A stretch of DNA of 64,000 nt from JBBDLF01 sp040879025 (GTDB taxonomy: Bacteria > Pseudomonadota > Gammaproteobacteria > Pseudomonadales > Pseudohongiellaceae). The stretch covers positions 186,001 to 250,000 of the forward strand of contig JBBDLF010000033.1 of NCBI GenBank assembly GCA_040879025.1, given 5' to 3'. The notes below the pieces were generated by a model. That model was not told the origin of the DNA and did not search any database. It saw nothing but the letters and a program-made list of their open reading frames with translations. Positions 7,592-15,786 of this stretch are shown here, one piece after another. The position numbers were made by a program, and so were the translations under genes. Every line of letters begins with the position of its first letter. Position 1 is the stretch's first letter.

Positions 7592-10513
7592 TCATGGTTC
7601 GCTTGCCAATAAGGCCACGGGGAAATCCGACAGCAGATCCTGCACCGCAAAACCGCAGAATTCTTCGTGCGGTCCAGCTTCGACCCGTTCGTTTGTCAGC
7701 AGGTTGGTAAAGCGTCTGGCCTCGATACTTTCCGGCAGTATCAGCCAGGTCCCAACCCAGTCCTCGCCATCGGGAACCCGGGACAATCCTCCTGTCAGCA
7801 GCACAAACCAGCGACCGGCCGCAACAATCACCACCTGCCCGTTGTGGACCCGGGCGAACGCGCACAACTTGTCGGATTGCGTACCCTGAACGGTCATACC
7901 ATAATATTCCCCGGTTGCAAAAAGATTTTCATGGCGACGACGGGCATCAAGTGCCACAAGGGTTACGTACAGCTTGGCCCGCCCATCGACTGCAGTCTTC
8001 AGTAACTCGCGCAGCAGGTGGACCCGCGATGAAGAATCCTGCATCTGGTCGCGCAGCTCACGCAGCACGACGCGGCGCCGGTTATAATCCACAGCGTGCC
8101 GGTTATCGGGATCGACCAGGTTCATGACCCACAACTCATTCCCCTGGTAAATGTCCGGCACACCCGGTGACGTCAATTTCAACAGGATCTGGGACAGACT
8201 GTTAAGCAGACCAAACCGGGCTACGCGTTGATGCAGGGAATCAAAATCCGCCAGGAATGCATTATTGCGGGAAGTGCCGAGCAGCGTCTTGATAAACTCC
8301 TCCATTCCCTGTTCGTATTCAGTATTGGGATTGCTCCACGATGTGCGCTGCTTGGCTTCACGGGCCGCCTTGACCATATAAGCGTTTATTCTGTTGATCA
8401 GCGCTGGCAACTCGTATTCATCCGGTGGCAAAAGCGGCCACATTCCGACCATGGTCTGATAAAGCAGGTATTCATCGCTGCGTGTTGGCGCTTTCCCGTT
8501 GTCAACAAATTTGCGTTTGCCTCGGTTCAGCCAGCGCCAGCGTAAAACATGCCGCCGCCAGATATCCGGTATTTCCGAAAGCACATTGATTCTGGCACGA
8601 ACATCTTCACTTCGCTTGCTGTCATGTGTGGAAGTAGTCAGCATGGCATGGGGCCAGCACTCCAGTCGCCGACCGTTTTCATGGTGAAAACCTGCGGTGG
8701 AAGTGCCAAAATCCCGTGGATCGAATCCTACGTCATTGAGAGAGATCAATCGCTGGTACCGATAAAATGCGGTATCTTCCATGCCCTTCGCCGCCACCAT
8801 GGAGGTATATTGCTGAAAGCGCAGATTGAATGCAGTGATTCGGTACCTCAGTGAAACCGGCCGGTCGGCAAAATCATCCAGCAACAAGATCCCCCGGATG
8901 AACTTGAAGATTATCGGGCCCGCCGGACTTTGCCGTTCTCCCCAATCCACCGCCCAGTTGACGAAGTGCCTGTCGTCCTCTCTGATATTTTCGGGCGTAA
9001 TATAGGTGCGATAAACAGGAAAACAGGCGACTACCTCCCCCAGGGCGTCCCTTAACCCCTGGTATGTGAAATCACGGGTTCGCCGGTCAGCCCCGGCGAT
9101 ACTGCTAAGCCGATTGGCCAGCACCGTCAGACCGCTGGTCAACGCATGGCGAATAATGAATTTCCGACTCTGATACAGGCACTCATCAAAATCTGCATTC
9201 CATCTCACAGTCTCGTCGCTATTGACTCCGCTGGTCGTTCGGGTGAAGCGCCGGTAGACACGCGAGAGTTGGCTCTCACCCGCCGGATTGACAAACAAGC
9301 CGTTGACCAGACTGGCAAAATCGTAACCCGTGGTGCCATTGACGGGCCAGTCGGTGGGTAGGTGCTCGTAACTTGCCAGTATTTTCTCTACAACAATGTA
9401 AGGTGCGGGATTGAACCGGGTTTCTGTCCTTTCAATAAGCTGTTTCAGAGAAAGGAAATAATTACCGGGGTTGGCGAGGCCATCGACGTGATCAATCCTC
9501 ACACCATCGATTTGACGCGTAGCGAGAAGCTCTCCAATCCGACGATGAGTCATCGTAAAAACGTCAGGATTCTCCATGCGCAAGCCGGCCAGTTCATTGA
9601 TATCGAAAAAACGCCGATAATTGATCTCATCAGCCGCGACCTTCCAGAATGCGAGCCGGTAGGCCTGGCGCTCCAGAAGTCTGTGCAGCCTGTCGAAACT
9701 GTCCGGCTCTCCCGGCACTCCATTAAACTGTGACGCTGTCTGTCCCAGCTCTCGTGCAAATGCGGGATGATCCCGGTTCAGGCGTGCCAGTTCGCGGCGG
9801 CATTGCTCCGCCGCTTGCCAGCGATACCGTTTCTGTGACGCCGGCAATGCGGTGCGACGGGGAATCGCGGCGCATTGATTGAGCAACGCCAGAAAACGCC
9901 TTTCAGGTTCAGAGCCGGCTTCGGCACGCAGCTTAAACAACAGACTTCTCTCGCGAAAAATCTGGGGCCACGTTCGCGGATCAAGAGGGAACCGGTGATC
10001 AAAGTAACTGACATAAAAATTGCCGTCCGCCCAATCGCATTCGAGTCGCAAGTCTCCCTGCTCCAGAACAATTCCATAGTGGTCCCCGAGGAATGGAAGC
10101 AGCAATTTGTTCTGTAGTTTTGAGTTTACCGGATGCCAGTTTATGTCAAAAAAATCGGCGAATGCCGATGCTTCACCGTGTTGGAGCACATCATACCACC
10201 ACACATTCTCGCTGCCCCCGACAAACATGTGATTGGGCACAATATCGACAATTTGCCCCATTTCATTCTCGTGCAGCCGGGACACCAGTTTTTCAAAATC
10301 CGGTTCTGCGCCAAGTTCCGGATTAAGCTGGTTATGGTCAATAATATCGTAGCCATGACTGCTCCCGGGACGCGCCTTGAAAAACGGTGACGCATAAATA
10401 TGGCTGATCCCCAACTCCCGGAGATAGGTTACGATAGCCGCGGCATCATTGAAGGTGAAGTCCCTGTTGAACTGCAAGCGGTACGTGGCGCGAGGTATTG
10501 CAGGGCGCGTCAC
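7592..10513 (-). CDS. treY: Maltooligosyl trehalose synthase
   Basis: TreY converts the reducing end of a maltodextrin to an alpha,alpha-1,1 linkage. The 973-residue length is a little above the usual 700-900. The N-terminus (IPRATYRLQFNRDFTF, then SSHGYDIIDHNQLNPELG) is characteristic of this GH13 subfamily. The catalytic nucleophile is D341 in DGVRIDHVDG and the acid/base is E376 in YIVVEKIL; the third conserved block is STHDSKRSEDVRAR. Its start overlaps the treZ stop by 4 bp (ATGA), so treZ and treY form one coupled unit, treZ first. With TreZ it makes trehalose from glycogen-type glucans in the cytoplasm, without UDP-glucose or trehalose phosphate. Confidence 0.96.
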   Translation of the reverse strand: MTRPAIPRATYRLQFNRDFTFNDAAAIVTYLRELGISHIYASPFFKARPGSSHGYDIIDHNQLNPELGAEPDFEKLVSRLHENEMGQIVDIVPNHMFVGGSENVWWYDVLQHGEASAFADFFDINWHPVNSKLQNKLLLPFLGDHYGIVLEQGDLRLECDWADGNFYVSYFDHRFPLDPRTWPQIFRERSLLFKLRAEAGSEPERRFLALLNQCAAIPRRTALPASQKRYRWQAAEQCRRELARLNRDHPAFARELGQTASQFNGVPGEPDSFDRLHRLLERQAYRLAFWKVAADEINYRRFFDINELAGLRMENPDVFTMTHRRIGELLATRQIDGVRIDHVDGLANPGNYFLSLKQLIERTETRFNPAPYIVVEKILASYEHLPTDWPVNGTTGYDFASLVNGLFVNPAGESQLSRVYRRFTRTTSGVNSDETVRWNADFDECLYQSRKFIIRHALTSGLTVLANRLSSIAGADRRTRDFTYQGLRDALGEVVACFPVYRTYITPENIREDDRHFVNWAVDWGERQSPAGPIIFKFIRGILLLDDFADRPVSLRYRITAFNLRFQQYTSMVAAKGMEDTAFYRYQRLISLNDVGFDPRDFGTSTAGFHHENGRRLECWPHAMLTTSTHDSKRSEDVRARINVLSEIPDIWRRHVLRWRWLNRGKRKFVDNGKAPTRSDEYLLYQTMVGMWPLLPPDEYELPALINRINAYMVKAAREAKQRTSWSNPNTEYEQGMEEFIKTLLGTSRNNAFLADFDSLHQRVARFGLLNSLSQILLKLTSPGVPDIYQGNELWVMNLVDPDNRHAVDYNRRRVVLRELRDQMQDSSSRVHLLRELLKTAVDGRAKLYVTLVALDARRRHENLFATGEYYGMTVQGTQSDKLCAFARVHNGQVVIVAAGRWFVLLTGGLSRVPDGEDWVGTWLILPESIEARRFTNLLTNERVEAGPHEEFCGFAVQDLLSDFPVALLASEP

Positions 10514-12372
10514 GCCGGCGCCTCCTTTGTATCGAGATACCAGAATACCGACCAGGACGGGAAGTCCGGATGCCTTCCAGAGGCAAAGGGATCATCGTGG
10601 GTCCCAAACAACAGTCGCCCCTCCGGAGACGCGATATTCCCTGACAGGGATTGCCTTTCACCCAGATTGGCTATAAGGAAGAGACCTGAGCTGGCTGCAC
10701 AGTGCCAATGCATGGTCACGAGGTGACCATGCGTCAGTGTGCTGTTGGGCTGTCTCCCGATAATACCTTTTATCAACGGAACAATCGCCTGCTGCCGCAA
10801 CTCAAGCAACTCACGATGCAATTGCATCCATTGTGTTTTCTTCGGTGGATCACCGGCGCTCCAGTCAAGACGGCTCATTCTGAAGGTTTCCTCCCGACAG
10901 GGATCAGGAATGCGCTGCAATGCGTCCGAGGAACCGAACTCGGAGAAATGAGCGAATTCCTTACGGCGTCCACTGGAAACAGCTTCTGCCAGTTCCGGTC
11001 CGAAGTCACAAAAATACGTGAATGGTTGTTCACACCCCCATTCCTGCCCCATGAACAGCAGCGGAGGCGAAGGCGACAGGAGTAACAGCACGGTTGCCGC
11101 TCGCAAGGCCTCATCTTCTGTGAGCGTGGTAATGCGATCGCCGAATGCTCGGTTACCGATCTGATCGTGATTCTGCAAAAATCCAACGAAAGCTGTCGGC
11201 GGTAAATGTTCGCTCGGTGAGCCTCGTGGTTTGCTCGTGGCAGAAGACAGCTCTCCCTGGAAGCAAAAACCATCGCTGAGACAGCGTGTCAAATGTTCCA
11301 GTGGTGCCTGGGCGAAATCCTGGTAGTAGCCTTCGGTTTCGTCCGTCAGCAATACGTGCAGCGCATGGTGAATGTCATCATTGAACTGGGCATCAAAGTA
11401 ACAGGTTTCCTGGTCGGCGGTACGCGTCAGATAACAGGAGGAATTATTCTCGTTCTCAAGAATCAGATGGACCGGTCTGTCAATAATTTCGCGGACGCAT
11501 TGGGAAATCTCAATCAGGATATCGGGTCGCGAAGCGTCAATAATGGCGTGGACGGCATCAAATCGCAGGCCGTCGAGATTGTACTCGTGCAGCCAATAGA
11601 GTGCGTTATTGATAAAAAACTGCCGTACCCAATGACTTTCTGCGCCATCAAAGTTGATAGCGGCGCCCCAGGGAGTCTGATGGCTCTTGGTGAAAAATCC
11701 CGGCGCATACAGATTCAGATAGTTGCCTTCGGGGCCAAAATGGTTATAGACCACGTCTAGAATGACCATCAGCGAGTGTTCATGGGCCGCCTGAACCAGT
11801 GCTTTGAAATCCTCCGGTGTGCCGTATTGGTGCGCCGGAGAAAATGGCAATACGCCATCGTAGCCCCAGTTTCTCCTCCCCGGAAATTCGGCTATCGGCA
11901 TTACCTGGATCGCGGTCACACCGAGTTCGGCGAGATAGGGAAGCTTTTCCTTCAAGGCACTGAAAGTGCCCTGCTCGGTAAAGCTTCCCACATGCAGTTC
12001 GTAAATGACGATCTCCTCCCAGTCCCGGTTCCGCCACGGGGAGTCATGCCATGGTGTGAGGCCCGGATCAATGACAGCGCTGGGACCGTACACGCCGTGC
12101 GGCTGATAACGTGAAGCCGGGTCCGGCACCTTTGATTCACCGTCAATACGATAGAAGTATTCCGTACCGTGCCCAATGCCAGGTACCGTGAGTGCAAACC
12201 AGCCATCCGGGTCGGTTGACATCGCCAGCAAGTCATCTGTCTGTTCTTCGGGGAAATTTGAAACAATACACACGTCGACCCGGTTCGCCGCGGGCGCCCA
12301 CAGCCGAAACTCCACACCTTCCGGCTGCACTGTCGCCCCGAAAGGCATGTTGTGAGATCGGCTAACGGACAT
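10510..12372 (-). CDS. treZ: Malto-oligosyltrehalose trehalohydrolase
   Basis: TreZ releases trehalose from the maltooligosyl-trehalose made by TreY. This 620-residue protein has an N-terminal CBM48-like domain (about residues 10-95, WAPAANRVDV and DGWFALTVPGIGHGTEYFYR) and a GH13 barrel. Catalytic positions visible are D272 (DGLRFDAVHAI), E306 (HLILENENN) and the Asp of QNHDQIGNRAFGDR. The ATG lies close to MSVSRSHNMPFGA with no strong ribosome site, so the start could be a few codons later (Met9). It is the first gene of the treZ-treY unit and is divergent from the yihY-egtB-egtD unit, with about 190 bp between the start codons for both promoters. Confidence 0.95.
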   Translation of the reverse strand: MSVSRSHNMPFGATVQPEGVEFRLWAPAANRVDVCIVSNFPEEQTDDLLAMSTDPDGWFALTVPGIGHGTEYFYRIDGESKVPDPASRYQPHGVYGPSAVIDPGLTPWHDSPWRNRDWEEIVIYELHVGSFTEQGTFSALKEKLPYLAELGVTAIQVMPIAEFPGRRNWGYDGVLPFSPAHQYGTPEDFKALVQAAHEHSLMVILDVVYNHFGPEGNYLNLYAPGFFTKSHQTPWGAAINFDGAESHWVRQFFINNALYWLHEYNLDGLRFDAVHAIIDASRPDILIEISQCVREIIDRPVHLILENENNSSCYLTRTADQETCYFDAQFNDDIHHALHVLLTDETEGYYQDFAQAPLEHLTRCLSDGFCFQGELSSATSKPRGSPSEHLPPTAFVGFLQNHDQIGNRAFGDRITTLTEDEALRAATVLLLLSPSPPLLFMGQEWGCEQPFTYFCDFGPELAEAVSSGRRKEFAHFSEFGSSDALQRIPDPCREETFRMSRLDWSAGDPPKKTQWMQLHRELLELRQQAIVPLIKGIIGRQPNSTLTHGHLVTMHWHCAASSGLFLIANLGERQSLSGNIASPEGRLLFGTHDDPFASGRHPDFPSWSVFWYLDTKEAPA

Positions 12373-12559
12373 TACACAGGTCTGCGAAAATCAGGGGTTT
12401 CTTCAATAATAACTTTCAATCATTTTCCGTGCCCGGTACAAATACCTCCCGCGACTGGGTGATAAACCCCAAGCGGGTAACAACGCGGTCTCCAGGTTCG
12501 CGTCACGTGGACTTGTCGCGCCGGCAACGTTATCCTTACGGCAGGCATTGAGTAACATT

Positions 12560-13474
12560 ATGTTGAATTGGCTCAAGTACAGTTGGCGAGTACTGCGCAC
12601 GGCTGGAACAGATTTCGGAAGCGACAATTGCTTCCGTTCCAGTGCCGCGTTATCATTTTATACGCTTTTTTCCATGGCTCCCATTGTCTGGATTACAATT
12701 TCGGTGGCCAGTATTTTTGTTGACAGCACCGTGGTTCGTGATGAAATAACCGGTGCTTTCCGGAATCTGATCGGTGATGAGGGGTCTGAAGGTGTGTTCG
12801 CGCTTCTTGATACCCTGCGCACACAGCAATCGGGTGTATTCGCGGTACTTACGGGCCTGGGCGTACTTGTTTTTTCCGCCACGACGATCCTTGTGCAAAT
12901 CAAGAACGGTTTCAACGAGATTTTCAAGGTGAGAGCGGTGGAGGGACGAAAAGGCTGGCTCAAGATAATAGTGGATCGGCTGGTTTCAATGGGTCTGATA
13001 TTGAGTCTGGGATTCGCGATGATTATTTCTCTGATGCTCGATACGTTGATAGTCTCTGTTGTGAATTTTTTCTCCCGAAATTTTGAAGCACTGTCATTAT
13101 TTCTGCTACAGGCATTGCAAAACCTGATAGCGTTTGGCCTGATTTATCTGGTGATCTATTCGATGTTCCGGTGGCTGTCGGATGTTGACGTAGACGGAAA
13201 ATTCCTTCTGCGTGGCGCACTGTTCACCACGGTGGTGCTTCTGATAGGGAAATTCGCTATTGGTTGGTATATCGGTCAGAGTAATCTGGCCGCCATTGGA
13301 GGCGCGGCATCATCGGTGGTTGTTTTGATGCTCTGGGTATATTATTCATCGGTCATTCTTTTTTTTGGTGCCGAAGTTGTCAAGGCCCAGACACTGGTCA
13401 ACCACCAGACATACAAGCCAAGCCGGTATGCACGAAAAGTGAAGCTCATTGACGTGGAACAAGAGTCAACATGA
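12560..13474 (+). CDS. YihY/BrkB family inner-membrane protein
   Basis: This integral membrane protein of about 304 residues has six or so hydrophobic segments and belongs to the YihY/virulence-factor BrkB family. Signatures are the N-terminal RSSAALSFYTLFSMAPI and the C-terminal AAIGGAASSVVVLMLWVYYSSVILFFGAEVVKA. The family was once called ribonuclease BN by mistake; its function is poorly defined and has been linked to resistance and envelope traits. I took the ATG at 12560; a TTG four codons earlier is possible. The stop overlaps egtB by 4 bp (ATGA), so the gene is coupled to ergothioneine biosynthesis, though I know of no functional link. Confidence 0.9.
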   Translation: MLNWLKYSWRVLRTAGTDFGSDNCFRSSAALSFYTLFSMAPIVWITISVASIFVDSTVVRDEITGAFRNLIGDEGSEGVFALLDTLRTQQSGVFAVLTGLGVLVFSATTILVQIKNGFNEIFKVRAVEGRKGWLKIIVDRLVSMGLILSLGFAMIISLMLDTLIVSVVNFFSRNFEALSLFLLQALQNLIAFGLIYLVIYSMFRWLSDVDVDGKFLLRGALFTTVVLLIGKFAIGWYIGQSNLAAIGGAASSVVVLMLWVYYSSVILFFGAEVVKAQTLVNHQTYKPSRYARKVKLIDVEQEST

Positions 13475-14772
13475 TGCCCGATACCTTGCCTGTTTACCCT
13501 TCTCTCCATCCCTCCCTTTCCACCTCATCGGGTGATTTCATTCAAATCCGGAGTCATACGGAGTCAATCTGTTCGCCCCTGGCTATTGAAGACCATGTAG
13601 TGCAGCCCGCACCGTTTATCAGTCCGCCCAAATGGCACCTTGCTCACACCAGCTGGTTTTTTGACCGGTTTTTATTGGAACCAGCCGGGCAAGGCGTCGC
13701 ACCCGGGGACAGCTACCACCTGATGTTCAATTCATACTATAAAAGCCAGGGGGCACATTGGCGTCAGGCTGATCGTGGCTGCCTGTCACGACCGACGGTT
13801 AGCGAAGTCATGAGCTACCGGCAACAGGTAACCGAAAAAGTTACTGAACTGATCAGGTCCGGACGGGCGACCGACTCGCAACAGCGCATCATTGCTCTGG
13901 GAGTCCAACATGAGAAACAGCACCAGGAATTGCTGCTGATGGATATCAAGTATATCTTTGCATTTCATCCACAGCCTCTGGTGTACGACAGGCATTCGAT
14001 ACCCTCGGGCATCGATTTATCGATGCCGGCCCACTGGGTCAATTTTGACGAAGGCCTGCAGCAATTTGGCGCTCCGGCGGATCATTTCGCCTATGACAAT
14101 GAACGACCTCGGCACCCGCGTTGGCTCTGCGCGTTCCAATTGTGCAGCGGCCTGGTAACCAATGAAGAATACCTGCGCTTTATCGACGATGGCGCCTATC
14201 GTGATCCATCGCTTTGGCTCAGTGACGGGTGGGACTGGTTACAGGAACAGGGAACCGAACACCCGTTATATTGGTTCAGGCAAGAAGGCGCATGGCAGGA
14301 ATACCACGCTGGCGGCCGGGAAGACCTGGCATTGTCCCTGCCTGTCAGTCACATCAGTTACTACGAAGCCGATGCCTACGCACGATGGGCAGGAGCCAGA
14401 CTGCCCACAGAATTCGAACTGGAACATTTTTTGAACAACATTCCCGAACCGGAAAATTCCAGTCGCCGCGGTAGCCATGCCTTCTGGAAGCCGGGCGCCG
14501 CAATCTGTCCCCACCCGTCCCGTGCCGCCGATAAATATGGTAACGGTCTCTTGTGGCAGTGGACACAAAGTCCCTATACCCCGTTTCCAGGTTTCACTCC
14601 GGAGCCCGGCTCCGTGAGTGAATACAACGGCAAATTCATGAGCGGGCAGTATGTACTTCGCGGCGGCTGTGTGGCGACTCCCGAGGGCCATTCCCGGCCA
14701 AGCTATAGAAATTTCTATCGCCCCCTGGACCGCTGGGCGTTTACCGGAATCCGCCTGGCCAGAGATTCATGA
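13471..14772 (+). CDS. egtB: Ergothioneine synthase EgtB (sulfoxide synthase)
   Basis: EgtB is the non-heme iron enzyme that joins a thiol (gamma-glutamylcysteine or cysteine) to hercynine with oxygen. This 433-residue protein has an N-terminal DinB-like domain holding the iron-binding His candidates H59 (HLAHTSWFF), H147 and H151 (HEKQHQE). A C-terminal formylglycine-generating-enzyme-like domain includes PVSHISYYEADAYARWAGAR, GLLWQWTQSPYTPFPGF and VLRGGCVATPEGHSRPSYRNF. The C-terminal GIRLA ending is standard. egtD follows within about 10 bp. No egtA, egtC or egtE was found in the window, so the thiol donor and final lyase step must come from elsewhere or differ. Confidence 0.95.
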   Translation: MMPDTLPVYPSLHPSLSTSSGDFIQIRSHTESICSPLAIEDHVVQPAPFISPPKWHLAHTSWFFDRFLLEPAGQGVAPGDSYHLMFNSYYKSQGAHWRQADRGCLSRPTVSEVMSYRQQVTEKVTELIRSGRATDSQQRIIALGVQHEKQHQELLLMDIKYIFAFHPQPLVYDRHSIPSGIDLSMPAHWVNFDEGLQQFGAPADHFAYDNERPRHPRWLCAFQLCSGLVTNEEYLRFIDDGAYRDPSLWLSDGWDWLQEQGTEHPLYWFRQEGAWQEYHAGGREDLALSLPVSHISYYEADAYARWAGARLPTEFELEHFLNNIPEPENSSRRGSHAFWKPGAAICPHPSRAADKYGNGLLWQWTQSPYTPFPGFTPEPGSVSEYNGKFMSGQYVLRGGCVATPEGHSRPSYRNFYRPLDRWAFTGIRLARDS

Positions 14773-14782
14773 CGGAGTGATG

Positions 14783-15781
14783 ATGCCGTACACCGTACTG
14801 AAGTCCATTCGTCAACAGAATCAGGATTTGCTGAAAGAGCAGTTCGCGCTGGATGTACTGATGGGATTTTCTGCAGAAACCAAACATTTGCCCAGCAAAT
14901 ACTTCTACGACAGCCAGGGCAGCAGACTGTTTGAAAAAATCACTGACCTCGAGGAATACTATCCCACGGCCTGCGAACTGGAAATTCTTGGTAAAATCGG
15001 CGGCCGGATCAGCAGCGTACTGGGGGATGAACATTTCGAGATTGTAGAACTTGGCGCCGGCGACGGTCGCAAAACCAAGGTACTGCTGTCCCAACTACTG
15101 AATGAAGACAAAAATATTTCCTATATTCCTGTGGACATCTGCGAATCGGCGGTATCCAACCTCGTCGGCTCGCTTGAAGCCACACTGCCGCATCTGGATA
15201 CTCGTGGCATGGTGGGTGACTATATGGATTCCATCAACCACCTTGATGCCTCTTCCAGAAATCGCAAACTGGTCCTGTTTCTTGGTTCAAATATCGGCAA
15301 TTTCGATTGCCTTGCGTCCATGCGCTTTCTGCGAACCCTTTGGAAACGCCTCAAGAGTAATGATCTGCTGTTGTTGGGATTCGACCTCAAGAAAGACATC
15401 CAGATTCTGCAGCGCGCGTACAATGACACCAAAGGGCTCACCCGTCAGTTCAATCTCAATGTACTGGCCCGGATCAACCGGGAGCTTGATGGAGAATTTG
15501 AGCTGGACCGATTCAGTCACCACGGTCTCTACAATCCAATGAATGGCGCCATGGAAAGCTATCTGGTTTCACTCCAGAATCAGCGAGTCTATATAGGAGG
15601 CACTCGCAAGACATTCCAGTTTGATGCGTATGAAGCAATCCATCTGGAGTTTTCGTTCAAGTATCTGCTTTCGGACATAGAATTTCTGGCTGCCAGCACC
15701 GGCTTCGAGATTATGGCCAACTGGCAGGATTCCCGTGGCTATTTCGTGGACTCACTCTGGCAGGTTAAAAAAGACGAATAA
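14783..15781 (+). CDS. egtD: L-histidine N-alpha-methyltransferase EgtD
   Basis: EgtD methylates histidine three times with S-adenosylmethionine to give hercynine, the substrate of EgtB. The protein is about 332 residues, the usual family length. The characteristic N-terminal block KHLPSKYFYDSQGSRLFEKI is present, with EELGAGDGRKTK-like SAM binding (VELGAGDGRKTKVLL) and FLGSNIGNF. Two adjacent ATGs (14780 and 14783) are possible; the second is 5 bp from GGAG and is preferred. The stop lies 5 bp from the convergent ligD stop, with no room for a terminator. Confidence 0.95.
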   Translation: MPYTVLKSIRQQNQDLLKEQFALDVLMGFSAETKHLPSKYFYDSQGSRLFEKITDLEEYYPTACELEILGKIGGRISSVLGDEHFEIVELGAGDGRKTKVLLSQLLNEDKNISYIPVDICESAVSNLVGSLEATLPHLDTRGMVGDYMDSINHLDASSRNRKLVLFLGSNIGNFDCLASMRFLRTLWKRLKSNDLLLLGFDLKKDIQILQRAYNDTKGLTRQFNLNVLARINRELDGEFELDRFSHHGLYNPMNGAMESYLVSLQNQRVYIGGTRKTFQFDAYEAIHLEFSFKYLLSDIEFLAASTGFEIMANWQDSRGYFVDSLWQVKKDE

Positions 15782-15786
15782 ACCGG

